Source: Phycicoccus sonneratiae (GTDB lineage Bacteria; Actinomycetota; Actinomycetes; Actinomycetales; Dermatophilaceae). Taken from it: a stretch of 64,000 bases of DNA. Below are positions 30,054 to 39,840 of the stretch, piece by piece (position 1 is the stretch's first letter; every line of letters starts with the position of its first letter). The notes below the pieces were generated by a model. The model made no database searches and was not told the DNA's origin. It saw only the letters and a list, made by a program, of their open reading frames with translations. Made by a program: the position numbers and the translations under genes. Location of the stretch: NCBI RefSeq assembly GCF_016887965.1, contig NZ_JAFDVD010000003.1, forward strand, positions 1 through 64,000, read 5' to 3'.

Positions 30054-30665
30054 ATGAGCGACCACGACCACTACTTCACCGCCGCCCCGGCGAGCGACGG
30101 CGAGCGCCGGCCGCTGCGGGTGCGGCTCGCCGGGCGGGACGTCGAGGTGGAGGTGGCGGGGGGCGTCTTCTCTCCCGGCGGGCTCGACAAGGGCACCCGT
30201 GTGCTGCTCGACGAAGCGCCCGCTCCCCCGCCGACCGGCACCTTCCTCGACCTCGGCTGCGGGTGGGGCCCGGTGGCCCTGACTCTCGGACTGCGCTCAC
30301 CCGGCGCCACCGTCTGGGCGGTCGACGTCAACGAGCGCGCGCTCGACCTCTGCCGCCGCAACGCCGCGGCACTGGGCCTGACCGGCGTGCGGGCCGGCGT
30401 CGCCGCCGACGTCCCGGCCGAGGCGCGCTTCGACCTCATCTGGTCCAACCCGCCGATCCGGGTCGGGAAGGCCGTGCTGCACGACCTGCTGCGGACGTGG
30501 CTGCCCCGCCTGGCGCCGGGCGGCCGCGCATCCCTCGTCGTGCAGAAGAACCTCGGGTCCGACAGCCTGCAGCGCTGGGTCGAGGCCGAGCTCGGGATGC
30601 CGTGCCGTCGGCTGACCTCGGTGAAGGGCTTCCGGGTCCTCGAGGTCACTCCCGCGCATCCCTGA
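30054..30665 (+). CDS. Class I SAM methyltransferase, RsmC-like
   Basis: A 203-residue protein with the RsmC/RlmG (MTS) pattern: the lead GVFSPGGLDKGTRVLL, motif I FLDLGCGWGPVAL, VWAVDVNERAL and motif IV NPPIRVGK. NPPIR is the usual signature of 16S rRNA G1207 (RsmC) type N2-guanine methyltransferases; the single domain here lacks the duplicated N-terminal half of E. coli RsmC, as in most actinobacteria. ATG 30054 follows TACCGT (30038-30043), leaving a very short leader. It overlaps the toxin gene end-to-end by 20 bp. Confidence 0.85.
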   Translation: MSDHDHYFTAAPASDGERRPLRVRLAGRDVEVEVAGGVFSPGGLDKGTRVLLDEAPAPPPTGTFLDLGCGWGPVALTLGLRSPGATVWAVDVNERALDLCRRNAAALGLTGVRAGVAADVPAEARFDLIWSNPPIRVGKAVLHDLLRTWLPRLAPGGRASLVVQKNLGSDSLQRWVEAELGMPCRRLTSVKGFRVLEVTPAHP

Positions 30666-31023
30666 CGAACGGCAGCCCCGCCGCGAGGATCTGCCGGTCC
30701 CAGGTGAGGAAGTCGACGCCCTCGACGAGGGCCTGGGTGAGCAGCAGCCGGTCGAAGGGGTCACCGTGCGGGAGGCCCTCGACCTCCCCGATCCGCAGCC
30801 CGTGCTCGACGAGGACGGGGAGGTGGCGGAAGCCCGACTCCGCCAGCATCTGCCCGAGCGGTTCGGTGAACTCGAGCCGCCCCGTCCGGACCTTGATGGT
30901 CAGCTCCCAGGTGCTGGCGGCGGACACGAACACGGTGTCGCTCTCGAGGCGGCTGCGCGTGCGTGCGCCCAGACGGGACTCGTCCCGCAGCGCGGCCAGG
31001 GCGACGTGGGAGTCGAGGAGCAT
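30646..31023 (-). CDS. vapC: PIN-domain toxin, VapC-like
   Basis: A 125-residue PIN-domain ribonuclease. Acidic residues that bind the catalytic metal are visible at Asp4 (MLLDSHVAL), Glu40 (STWELTIK), Asp91 (HGDPFDRLLL) and Asp109 (LTWDRQI). VapC toxins cleave initiator tRNA or rRNA loops. The gene starts inside the antitoxin stop codon (ATGA) and is neutralised by that product. It converges on the methyltransferase gene with 20 bp shared. The symbol rests on family membership only. Confidence 0.85.
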   Translation of the reverse strand: MLLDSHVALAALRDESRLGARTRSRLESDTVFVSAASTWELTIKVRTGRLEFTEPLGQMLAESGFRHLPVLVEHGLRIGEVEGLPHGDPFDRLLLTQALVEGVDFLTWDRQILAAGLPFVRDARE

Positions 31024-31301
31024 CAGATCGGGCCCTCGGTCATCAGTCGCGTGAGCTCCTCGTCGGGCTCGTCGAAGGTGTCCGGGTCGTAGAAGATCTT
31101 CCCCTTGCCCAGACCGAGGGTGATGCCTCGCGGACGGGGTGCGACGAGCTCGGCGACGGGCCTGCCGTTGCGGGCGATCGTGATCCGCTCGCCCGCCTCG
31201 ACCCGTTCGAGCAGCCGGGAGAGGTGGGTCTTGGCCTCGTGCACGTTCACGGTCGAGGCGGTGCGGGGGTCCCGCGGCGTCGGGGTCGGCTGCTCCCTCA
31301 T
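31023..31301 (-). CDS. Phd/YefM-type antitoxin of the VapC-like toxin
   Basis: A 92-residue protein whose core VNVHEAKTHLSRLLERV and RITIARNGRPVAELV is the Phd/YefM DNA-binding fold. The acidic C-terminus (FDEPDEELTRLM) is the toxin-wrapping part. A leader of about 15 proline-rich residues precedes the fold. TACGCT (complement of 31308-31313) is six bases from ATG 31299-31301, so I prefer this start to GTG 31302-31304. The half-sites GGAC and GTCC at 31316-31331 could be an autoregulatory operator. Confidence 0.82.
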   Translation of the reverse strand: MREQPTPTPRDPRTASTVNVHEAKTHLSRLLERVEAGERITIARNGRPVAELVAPRPRGITLGLGKGKIFYDPDTFDEPDEELTRLMTEGPI

Positions 31302-31350
31302 CACCTCAGCGTAGTGGACCAGACTTAGTCCGCTCCACGCTCACGACCGC

Positions 31351-33228
31351 TCAGCGCCGGGGCCACACCACCATCGCGGAGCCCCCACCACGGCGCGTGG
31401 GCTCGGCGGCCGCCGTCAGCAGCCCGTGCCGGCCGACGTCGATCGCCGTCGCGGCGCCGATCTCCGGCGTCGAGGTGATCGTGTGCCCGAGCGCCCTCAG
31501 CCCGGCGCCGGTCGGGCCGTCGGCGATCGCCGGCTCGGCCTGCTCGCTCGTGCCGTTGCGGCTCGACAGGCGTGGGGCCGCGAGTGCGTCACCGACGGAC
31601 AGCCCGCGCTCGAAGTGCCCGAGGAGGATCTGCGCCGTCGTCGTGATGATCGACGCGCCGCCCGGGCTGCCCGCGACGAGGTCGAGCCGGCCGTCGTCGA
31701 GGACGATCGTCGGCGACATCGACGAGCGCGGGCGCTTCGAGGGGCCGGGCAGGTTCGGGTCCGGCACACCCGGCGTCACGGGCACGAAGTCGAAGTCGGT
31801 GAGCTCGTTGTTGAGGATGAACCCCCAGCCCGGCACGGTGATGGCCGAGCCGCCCGTCTGCTCGATCGTCGAGGTGTAGGCGACGGCGTTGCCCCAGCGG
31901 TCGACGACCGACAGGTGGGTGGTCGACGTGCCGTCGTGGGGCAGGACGCCGGACGCGGTGGCGGTGCCGCAGTCGGCGTAGTCGCCGTCCGGGCTGCCGA
32001 AGGGCAGCGGGCGGGGCATCGCGGCGGTGGCGGAGAAGAGGCAGGACCGCTCGTCGGCGAACCCCTGCGACACCAGCTCGCGCACCGGCACGCCGCGCAC
32101 GTCGCCGAGGTAGCGGTTGCGGTCGGCGAAGGCCGTGGCCGAGGCCTCGGAGAAGCGGTGGAGGTACTGGACGGCGTCGACGTCGGAGGTCTTCGTCCCG
32201 GTGCGCCGGTCGTAGGCCTCGACGAGGTTGAGGATCTCGCCGACCCCCGTGCCGCCGCTGCTCGGCACCGGCATGCCGTAGATGTCCTTGCCGCGGTAGC
32301 GCGAGTGGACGGGGTCCTTGTCGAGCACCCGGTACCGGGCGAGGTCGCGGGTGGTCATCTCGCCCGCGGCGACGGACGTCCCCGGCGTCGTCGTGGGGTT
32401 GCGCACCTGGGCGACGAGGTCGCGGCCGAGCCGCCCCCGGTAGAGCGCGTCGACGCCCTCGGTGCGCAGGAGCCGGAGGGCCCTGGCCAGGTCGGGGTTG
32501 CGGAACACCGAGCCGGTGGCCGGCGCGGTCCCGCCCGGGAGGAAGACCCGGGCGGTCTCGGGGAAGGTCGAGAAGCGCTCGGCGTTGTCGAGGGTCTGCT
32601 GGTGGAACGTCGCGTCGACGACGAAGCCGTCACGGGCGATCCGCTCGGCAGGCGCGAGCAGGGTGGACAGGCGCCGGCTGCCCCAGCGGTCGACGGCCCG
32701 CTCCCACGTGGCCGGCGTGCCCGGGACGCCCACGGGCTGACCGGAGTTGACGACCGTGTCGAAGTCCTTCGCGGTGCCGTCGGCGTTGCGGAACTGGTTC
32801 TCGTCGTAAGTCGCCGGCGCCGCCTCGCGTCCGTCGATGGTCTGGACGCGGTGCTTCCGGGCGTCGTAGTGGACGAAGAACCCGCCCCCGCCGATGCCCG
32901 TCGAGTACGGCTCGGTGACCCCGAGGGCCGCCGCGGTCGCGACCGCAGCGTCCGTGGCGTTGCCCCCGGCGCGCAGGACGTCGATGCCGACCTGGCTGGC
33001 GACCGGGTCGACGCTGGAGACCGCTCCCCCGGACCCGGTCATCACGGCGACCTTCGGCAGCTGGTGCCCGACCGGCGGCCGGCCCCCGCGCCCCGGGTGA
33101 CCGTGGTCCTGCGGTGCCGCCGTGCTCGGCGTCGCGACCGCGAGGGTCGCGGCGACACCGAGCGCGAGGCCGGCCGCGAGGCGGCGTCGGGTGGGTCGGA
33201 CGGGTGCAGCGCTGCGCAGGGTCCCCAT
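31351..33228 (-). CDS. ggt: Gamma-glutamyltransferase, exported
   Basis: A 625-residue member of the Ntn-hydrolase superfamily. The N-terminal RPTRRRLAAGLALGVAATLAVA is a signal peptide. The autoprocessing/catalytic Thr lies in TTHLSVVDRWGNAV (about residue 435), dividing the large and small subunits, and the PGWGFILNNELTDF and GSPGGASIITT motifs follow. It breaks gamma-glutamyl bonds of glutathione-like compounds or polyglutamate outside the cell. ACCGTA (33235-33240, minus-strand TACGGT) is six bases from ATG 33228. Confidence 0.92.
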   Translation of the reverse strand: MGTLRSAAPVRPTRRRLAAGLALGVAATLAVATPSTAAPQDHGHPGRGGRPPVGHQLPKVAVMTGSGGAVSSVDPVASQVGIDVLRAGGNATDAAVATAAALGVTEPYSTGIGGGGFFVHYDARKHRVQTIDGREAAPATYDENQFRNADGTAKDFDTVVNSGQPVGVPGTPATWERAVDRWGSRRLSTLLAPAERIARDGFVVDATFHQQTLDNAERFSTFPETARVFLPGGTAPATGSVFRNPDLARALRLLRTEGVDALYRGRLGRDLVAQVRNPTTTPGTSVAAGEMTTRDLARYRVLDKDPVHSRYRGKDIYGMPVPSSGGTGVGEILNLVEAYDRRTGTKTSDVDAVQYLHRFSEASATAFADRNRYLGDVRGVPVRELVSQGFADERSCLFSATAAMPRPLPFGSPDGDYADCGTATASGVLPHDGTSTTHLSVVDRWGNAVAYTSTIEQTGGSAITVPGWGFILNNELTDFDFVPVTPGVPDPNLPGPSKRPRSSMSPTIVLDDGRLDLVAGSPGGASIITTTAQILLGHFERGLSVGDALAAPRLSSRNGTSEQAEPAIADGPTGAGLRALGHTITSTPEIGAATAIDVGRHGLLTAAAEPTRRGGGSAMVVWPRR

Positions 33229-33298
33229 CACGGCACCGTAACCCGCGGTCGCGGGCCTGTCGCGCCGAGCGGGAGGCGCCCGGCGGACGGCCGGCGCG

Positions 33299-34177
33299 TC
33301 AGTCGGGCAGGAGGGCGGTGGGCACCGAGCCGTCGGCGACGAGCACCGCCGGCCCGGCGAGCTCGACCCCGTGGTCCGGGAGCAGCCGGACGGTCAGCCG
33401 GCCGCCGGGGACGTCGACGAGCCACGTCGAGCCGGTGTCGAGGGAGCCGGCCCAGAAGCTCGTGGCGATGGCCGCCGCGCAGGCCCCGGTGCCGCAGGAG
33501 CGGGTCTCGCCGACGCCCCGCTCGTGCACCCGCATGACGACGTGGCCCGGACCGACGGGGCGGACCAGCTCGACGTTCGTGCCGTGCGGCGGCTCGGGGC
33601 GCACCGAGGGGGCCTCGAGAAGGTCGAGGTCGGCGAGCTCGACCTCCTCGGGGAGCGCGACGACGGTGTGCGGGTTGCCGAGGTCGACCGACAGCGCGGA
33701 GAACGGGTCGCCACCGCCGACGTGGACGAGCGCGTCGAAGCCGTCGCGCTCGGCCGTCGGGGCGTCGGCGAGGCGCCAGGGGCCGAGCTCGACCGACCAG
33801 TGGTCGCCGTCGCGCCGGACGGCCTTGGCGCCCGCGCGGGTGGCGATGGTGAACGCGTCGGCGTCCTCGAGGCCCTCGCGGCGCAGGTACTCGGCGAAGA
33901 CGCGGGTGCCGTTGCCGCACATCTCCGCCGCCGACCCGTCGGCGTTGCGGTAGTCCATGAACCAGCGTGCCGCGCCGGCCTGCTCGCGCACGGCGGGCTC
34001 GTCGGCGAGCTCGGTGGGCACGACCCGGATGACGCCGTCGCCGCCGATCCCGGCGCGGCGGTCGGCGAGCCGGGCGGCCCGGGCGGCGGACAGCCCGAGG
34101 GCGCCGTCGAGGTCGGGCACGAGGACGAAGTCGTTCTCGGTGCCGTGCCCCTTGGTGTACGCGAGCCGGTCAGCCAT
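33299..34177 (-). CDS. dapF: Diaminopimelate epimerase
   Basis: A 292-residue enzyme interconverting LL- and meso-diaminopimelate for lysine and peptidoglycan. Two catalytic Cys are seen: Cys87 in SAAEMCGNGTR and the second in RSCGTGACAAA (about 225). The N-terminal KGHGTENDFV is conserved. I chose ATG 34177 (MADRLAYTKGHG); ATG 34186 three codons earlier is equally possible. It overlaps miaA by 8 bp, so the pair is co-translated. Confidence 0.93.
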   Translation of the reverse strand: MADRLAYTKGHGTENDFVLVPDLDGALGLSAARAARLADRRAGIGGDGVIRVVPTELADEPAVREQAGAARWFMDYRNADGSAAEMCGNGTRVFAEYLRREGLEDADAFTIATRAGAKAVRRDGDHWSVELGPWRLADAPTAERDGFDALVHVGGGDPFSALSVDLGNPHTVVALPEEVELADLDLLEAPSVRPEPPHGTNVELVRPVGPGHVVMRVHERGVGETRSCGTGACAAAIATSFWAGSLDTGSTWLVDVPGGRLTVRLLPDHGVELAGPAVLVADGSVPTALLPD

Positions 34178-35162
34178 GCGCACCATCGTCCCATCCCCCG
34201 CGCCGCACCCGGGTCGCCGCCTCCTCGACGCGCTCGGCGACCCGGTCGACGAGGTCGGGGTCGGTGGCGTCGACCCACGTGGTGCGGGGGTCCGCGCCGA
34301 ACCACGACTCCTGGCGCCGGACCAGCCGGCGGGTGCGCAGCGCGGTGTCGGGGACCGCGTCGTCCGGGGTCATCGTCCCGTCCACGACGGCGAGCGCCTG
34401 CGCGTACCCGACGGCCCGGCTCGCCGTGCGCCCCTCGCGCAGACCGAGGTCGACGAGGGCGCGGGTCTCCTCGACGAGGCCGGCGTCGAACATCCGGCGG
34501 GTGCGGCGCTCGATCCGGCGGTCGAGCGCCTCGCGCTCGAGGCGCAGGCCGACGGTCAGCGTGGGCCGCACCGACTCGCGCACCGGCAGGGTCGCGCTGA
34601 ACGGCCGACCGGTCAGCTCGACGACCTCGAGGGCCCGCACCACGCGGCGCGTGTTGTTCGGCTCGATGGCCGCCGCGGCCTGCGGGTCGGCGTCCCGCAG
34701 CTCGGCGAGGAGCGCGGCCGTGCCCTCGGCAGCGGCGCGCTCCTCGAGCCGTCGGCGCACCTCGGGGTCGGTGGGCGGGATGTCGAGCCGGTCGAGGAGC
34801 GCGCGGACGTAGAGACCCGAGCCGCCGACGACGAGCGGCACCCGCCCGCGGTCGAGCACCGCCGCGAGGTCGGCGCGCGCGTGGCGCTGGTAGCCGGCGA
34901 CCGTCGCCTCGTCGGTGACGTCGAGGACGTCGAGCTGGTGGTGTGGCACCCCCTCGCGCTCGGCGAGGGTGAGCTTGGCGGTGCCGATGTCCATCCCCCG
35001 GTAGAGCTGGGAGGCGTCGGCACCGACGACCTCGCCGCCGAGCCGGTGGGCCAGCGCGACCCCGAGGTCGGACTTGCCGGTGGCCGTGGGCCCGACGACG
35101 GCGACGACCAGCCCGGAGGCGGGGGCCGCCGGAGCCCGGAGGGCCTCCTCGAGCGGGTCCAC
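34170..35162 (-). CDS. miaA: tRNA dimethylallyltransferase
   Basis: A 330-residue enzyme adding a dimethylallyl group to A37 of tRNAs reading U-starting codons. The P-loop is GPTATGKSD, followed by GADASQLYRGMDIGTAK, the DV(T)D region and RESWF-like RRQESWFGADP at the C-terminus. GTG 35160-35162 is ten bases from the def stop. The product is modified further by MiaB, encoded 1.3 kb upstream on the same strand. Confidence 0.94.
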   Translation of the reverse strand: MDPLEEALRAPAAPASGLVVAVVGPTATGKSDLGVALAHRLGGEVVGADASQLYRGMDIGTAKLTLAEREGVPHHQLDVLDVTDEATVAGYQRHARADLAAVLDRGRVPLVVGGSGLYVRALLDRLDIPPTDPEVRRRLEERAAAEGTAALLAELRDADPQAAAAIEPNNTRRVVRALEVVELTGRPFSATLPVRESVRPTLTVGLRLEREALDRRIERRTRRMFDAGLVEETRALVDLGLREGRTASRAVGYAQALAVVDGTMTPDDAVPDTALRTRRLVRRQESWFGADPRTTWVDATDPDLVDRVAERVEEAATRVRRGGWDDGAHG

Positions 35163-35172
35163 GAGTGGGCGC

Positions 35173-35778
35173 TCAGTCCGCGCGCTCGTCGTCGGGTGTC
35201 TCGTCGTCGTGGCCGAAGGGGTCGCGGTCCTCGCCGGGCATCCACGACAGGCCGGGGGTCCCCCAGCCGTTGGCCTTGACCGCCTTCTTCGCCTTGCGGG
35301 CGTAGCGGCCGGTGAGCCGGTCGACGTAGAGGAACCCGTTGAGGTGGTCGTACTCGTGCTGGAGCATCCGGGCGAACCACCCGGTCGCCTCGTAGCGCAG
35401 CTCGTGGCCGTCGACGTCCTGGCCGGTGAGCACGGCCTGCTCGCCGCGGCGCAGCGGGTAGGACTCGCCCGGCACCGAGAGGCAACCCTCGGACTCCTCG
35501 TGCGGGTCGGGGTCGCCGACGACCGGCTTGGCGGCGACGAGGTAGGGGTTGATGACGACGCCGCGCGGCGGGATGCCGTCGTCGTTGGCCAGCTGCCAGG
35601 TGAAGATCCGCAGCCCGACGCCGATCTGCGGGGCGGCGAGCCCGACACCCCGCGCGGCGTCCATCGTCTCGTACATGTCGGCGACCAGCTCGCGGATGCC
35701 GTCGTCGATGACCTCGACGGGCTCGGCGCGGCGGTGGAGCACGGGGTCACCGGTGATGACGACGGGGCGGATGGTCAT
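35173..35778 (-). CDS. def: Peptide deformylase
   Basis: A 201-residue metalloenzyme that removes the N-formyl group from nascent proteins. The three motifs are complete: GVGLAAPQIG (about 44-53), EGCLSVP with metal ligand Cys99, and HEYDH (His141, catalytic Glu142, His145). The C-terminal acidic tail (DRDPFGHDDETPDDE) is a common actinobacterial feature. ATG 35776-35778 is the start; a -10-like AAGAAT is seven bases before it. It precedes miaA by ten bases. Confidence 0.95.
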   Translation of the reverse strand: MTIRPVVITGDPVLHRRAEPVEVIDDGIRELVADMYETMDAARGVGLAAPQIGVGLRIFTWQLANDDGIPPRGVVINPYLVAAKPVVGDPDPHEESEGCLSVPGESYPLRRGEQAVLTGQDVDGHELRYEATGWFARMLQHEYDHLNGFLYVDRLTGRYARKAKKAVKANGWGTPGLSWMPGEDRDPFGHDDETPDDERAD

Positions 35779-35909
35779 GGCGCCGATTCTTCCAGAGCCG
35801 GGCGCGCCGTCCGACGGCGGGAAAGGGCTGGCGCGCCGCGTCGTTCGGGTGTGGACTGGACCTGCTCCCGCGGGAGCACGCCCTGTCACCGAGCGGAAGG
35901 AGGTCGCCG

Positions 35910-36101
35910 ATGGGATTTCTCGACAGTGCCAAGGAGAAGCTCACCGAGCTGGCCGAGCAGCACCCCGAGCAGGTCGAGTCGCTGAGCGACCAGGCCATCG
36001 AGCGCGGCGGCGACGCCGTCGACTCGGCGACGGGAGGCAAGTACGCCGACAAGGTCGACCAGGCCCAGGCCAAGGCCGACGAGGCGATCGGCGGCCAGTG
36101 A
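35910..36101 (+). CDS. MT0933/Rv0909-like antitoxin family small protein
   Basis: A 63-residue hydrophilic protein (MGFLDSAKEKLTELAEQHPE, then SDQAIERGGDAVD and KADEAI). It matches the short actinobacterial MT0933-like family named as antitoxins after mycobacterial examples. No toxin gene neighbours it, so the label is weak; it may be a free-standing helical protein. An excellent SD (AAGGAGG) precedes ATG 35910, implying strong translation. A terminator follows. Confidence 0.72.
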   Translation: MGFLDSAKEKLTELAEQHPEQVESLSDQAIERGGDAVDSATGGKYADKVDQAQAKADEAIGGQ

Positions 36102-36116
36102 GCCGACCCGAGGCCG

Positions 36117-36150
36117 CGAGACCCCCGACCGGATCCGGTCGGGGGTCTCG
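36117..36150. terminator. Perfect palindromic terminator after the small antitoxin-like gene
   Basis: CGAGACCCCCGACCGGA (36117-36133) is an exact inverted repeat of TCCGGTCGGGGGTCTCG (36134-36150), 17 bp per arm with no extra loop, beginning 15 bp after the stop codon of the upstream gene. No U-tract follows. Confidence 0.85.
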
Positions 36151-36278
36151 TCCGTTCGGACAGGATCGGGCGCGCTGATCGGCCACGAAGCGTGTCGCGG
36201 ACCGTCTTTCGCCCCGTCGGCCCCGAAGGCTTCCCTATGGTCGAGTCCTCGTTCCCGCCACCTCGGAAAGGACGCGCC

Positions 36279-36482
36279 GTGTCGCACTGGCACTCCGGGC
36301 TCCCCAAGCTCGAGCTCGAGCCGTTCGACCCGACCCCGCTCTACGACGCGGTCCGGTCGACCGCCGCCGAGACCGAGGTCGCCCAGGCCCGTCGCCGCAC
36401 CAGCCTCCGCACCGCCGGCGTCGTCGCAGGTGTCGTCGCGGCCTGCGCCCTCGTGGGCGGGCTCGTCGCGCTCCTCGGCTGA
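36279..36482 (+). CDS. Small single-pass membrane protein, unknown
   Basis: A 67-residue protein: a hydrophilic N-terminus (VSHWHSGLPKLELEPFDPTP), a basic part (QARRRTSLR) and one transmembrane helix (about 46-66, AGVVAGVVAACALVGGLVALL). GGAAAGG ahead of GTG 36279 is a proper SD. I recognise no family. It may be a conserved companion of miaB, with which it converges 3 bp apart. Confidence 0.55.
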   Translation: MSHWHSGLPKLELEPFDPTPLYDAVRSTAAETEVAQARRRTSLRTAGVVAGVVAACALVGGLVALLG

Positions 36483-36485
36483 CGT

Positions 36486-37997
<1,512 letters not shown>

Positions 37998-38072
37998 GGC
38001 GTCCCCAAGGGTAGGCGGCGGGTGCGGTGGCGGCGAAACGCCGTCGACGGCCGGAGCGACGCCGTGTGCCCT

Positions 38073-38912
38073 TCAGGCGAGCCGGGTGATCGTCACGGCC
38101 ACGTCGAGGGCCGCGCTCGCCCGTCCGGAGTAGATGCCCTTGAACGGCGGGACGTCGTCGTAGTCGCGGCCGCGGGCGACGACGACGTGCTCGACCCCCA
38201 CGGGCGTGCCGTTCGTCGGGTCGGCGGCCACCCAGGCGTCGTCCCAGAACTCCACCCAGGCGTGGCTCTCCCCCGACGCGCTGTCGCCGACCGCGAGGTC
38301 GCGCGTCGGCACGAGGTACCCGGACACGTAGCGCGCCGGGATGCCGAGGGCCCGCAGCGCCCCGACGGTGATGTGCGCGAAGTCCTGGCAGACCCCGGCC
38401 CGGTCGGCCCACGCGTCCTCGCCGCGCCCGTGCACGCCGGTGGCGCCGGGCCGGTACTCCATCTCCTCCCGCACCCGTCGGCAGACCTCGTCGGCCGCGG
38501 CCCGGGGGGTGGGCAGGCCGCGCACGTCCTCGACGAGCGCCTCGACCCCCTCGCCGGGCCGGGTCCGCTCCGAGACCATGAGCCACTCGTAGAGCCGGTC
38601 CTGCACGGCCGCGTCGCGCACGGTGTCCCACGTGCAGGTGGCCTCCGCCGCCGGGACCTCGGTGCGCTCGACGGTCGAGATGGCCTCGATGTCGAGCCGC
38701 TGGTGCTCGGACAGGCTCTCCATCGCCATGACGTGGGTGCCCCAGTGGTCGCGGTAGACGTGGCTCCACGTGAGCGGCCGGATCCGGATGCGGTTCTCGA
38801 GCGTGGTCTGGCCCGGCTCGTTGAGCGGGGTCATCCGCAGCTCGTTGTGGGCGGCCCGGACCGGCCCGTCGTAGCCGAGGCCGGTCGTGTGGACGATGCG
38901 GTAGCGGCGCAC
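38073..38912 (-). CDS. Transglutaminase-like protein of the alpha-E/ATP-grasp cassette
   Basis: A 279-residue protein with an N-terminal beta domain (HTTGLGYDGPVRAAHNELRM) and a transglutaminase core with Cys in AGVCQDFAHI, His in ESHAWVEFW and Asp in ADPTNGT. This is the type encoded with circularly permuted ATP-grasp and alpha-E proteins, predicted to make or break peptide bonds on a small peptide or tag. GTG 38912 is one base after the alpha-E stop. The end is 75 bp from the miaB start. Confidence 0.86.
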   Translation of the reverse strand: MRRYRIVHTTGLGYDGPVRAAHNELRMTPLNEPGQTTLENRIRIRPLTWSHVYRDHWGTHVMAMESLSEHQRLDIEAISTVERTEVPAAEATCTWDTVRDAAVQDRLYEWLMVSERTRPGEGVEALVEDVRGLPTPRAAADEVCRRVREEMEYRPGATGVHGRGEDAWADRAGVCQDFAHITVGALRALGIPARYVSGYLVPTRDLAVGDSASGESHAWVEFWDDAWVAADPTNGTPVGVEHVVVARGRDYDDVPPFKGIYSGRASAALDVAVTITRLA

Positions 38913-38913
38913 C

Positions 38914-39840
38914 TCAGACCACGTCCCTCGTCCACGTCGGCAGCGGTCCCGACTGGAAGTACCGCGACGCGATGGCGCCCGACGCCGTCGTGACCGCCGA
39001 CTGCACCCGGCGCATCTGGGCCGGCAGGTCGGCGATGACGTCGGTCGTCGCGCGGTACTCGAGCGAGGTGCGGATCCGTCCGAGCTGCCGGCGGGCCTCG
39101 TCGGAGACGCCGATCCGCTCGGTGTGCGGCGGCGAGAGGGCCTCGAGCCGGTTCTCGGCCTCGCGGAGGCTGAAGAAGACCGAGCGGGGGAACTCGCGGT
39201 CGAGGACGAGGAAGGCAGCGGCCCGGTCGTCGGAGAGCAGGCCGCGCTGGCTGCGCATGAACGCCTGCTGCGCACCGCAGCTCGAGAGCACCACCGACCA
39301 CGGCGCGCCCCCGCCGGGATGGCCTCCGGTGGCGACGAGCCGCGCGGTCATGTCGGCCCGCTCGATGCTGCGCCCGAGGACGAGGAAGTCCCAGGCCTCG
39401 TCGTGGCTCATCGTCGAGTCGGCGATGCCCGAGACGAGTGCGGCCCGCTCGCGCACCCACGAGAGGTGCCGCTCGGTGACCATCCCCCGGCCGAAGCCGT
39501 TCCACCGGTGCCACGTCGTGTTGATGCCCTCCCACAGCTCGGTCGAGAGCGTCTCGCGGGCGCGGCGGGCGTTCTCGCGGGCGGCGAACCACGCCCCGGA
39601 GATCGAGCTGGGGTTGCTGCGGTCGAAGACGAGGGAGGCGCCGACGTCGTCGAAGGAGACCCTCCCCTCGTGCGGCAGGCCCATGATCACCGACAGCACG
39701 GTGTGCGAGGCGGCGGACTCGTCGGCGACGGGGTCCTCGAGCAGCTGCAGGCGCAGGACGTCGATGATCCGCGCTGTGCCGTCGGCCCGCTCGGTGTAGC
39801 GACCGATCCAGAAGAGGGACTCCGCGATCCGGCTCAGCAC
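38914..39840 (-). CDS. Alpha-E domain protein (DUF403)
   Basis: A 308-residue all-helical protein starting MLSRIAESLFWIGRYTERAD, the standard opening of the alpha-E family; ENTARIIDVL-like and FYFRLREAENRLEAL stretches agree. The family is thought to act as a scaffold or helper for the ATP-grasp enzyme. It starts GTG 39840 with a GTGCTGA overlap of the ATP-grasp stop, so the three genes form one translationally coupled unit. Confidence 0.88.
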   Translation of the reverse strand: MLSRIAESLFWIGRYTERADGTARIIDVLRLQLLEDPVADESAASHTVLSVIMGLPHEGRVSFDDVGASLVFDRSNPSSISGAWFAARENARRARETLSTELWEGINTTWHRWNGFGRGMVTERHLSWVRERAALVSGIADSTMSHDEAWDFLVLGRSIERADMTARLVATGGHPGGGAPWSVVLSSCGAQQAFMRSQRGLLSDDRAAAFLVLDREFPRSVFFSLREAENRLEALSPPHTERIGVSDEARRQLGRIRTSLEYRATTDVIADLPAQMRRVQSAVTTASGAIASRYFQSGPLPTWTRDVV

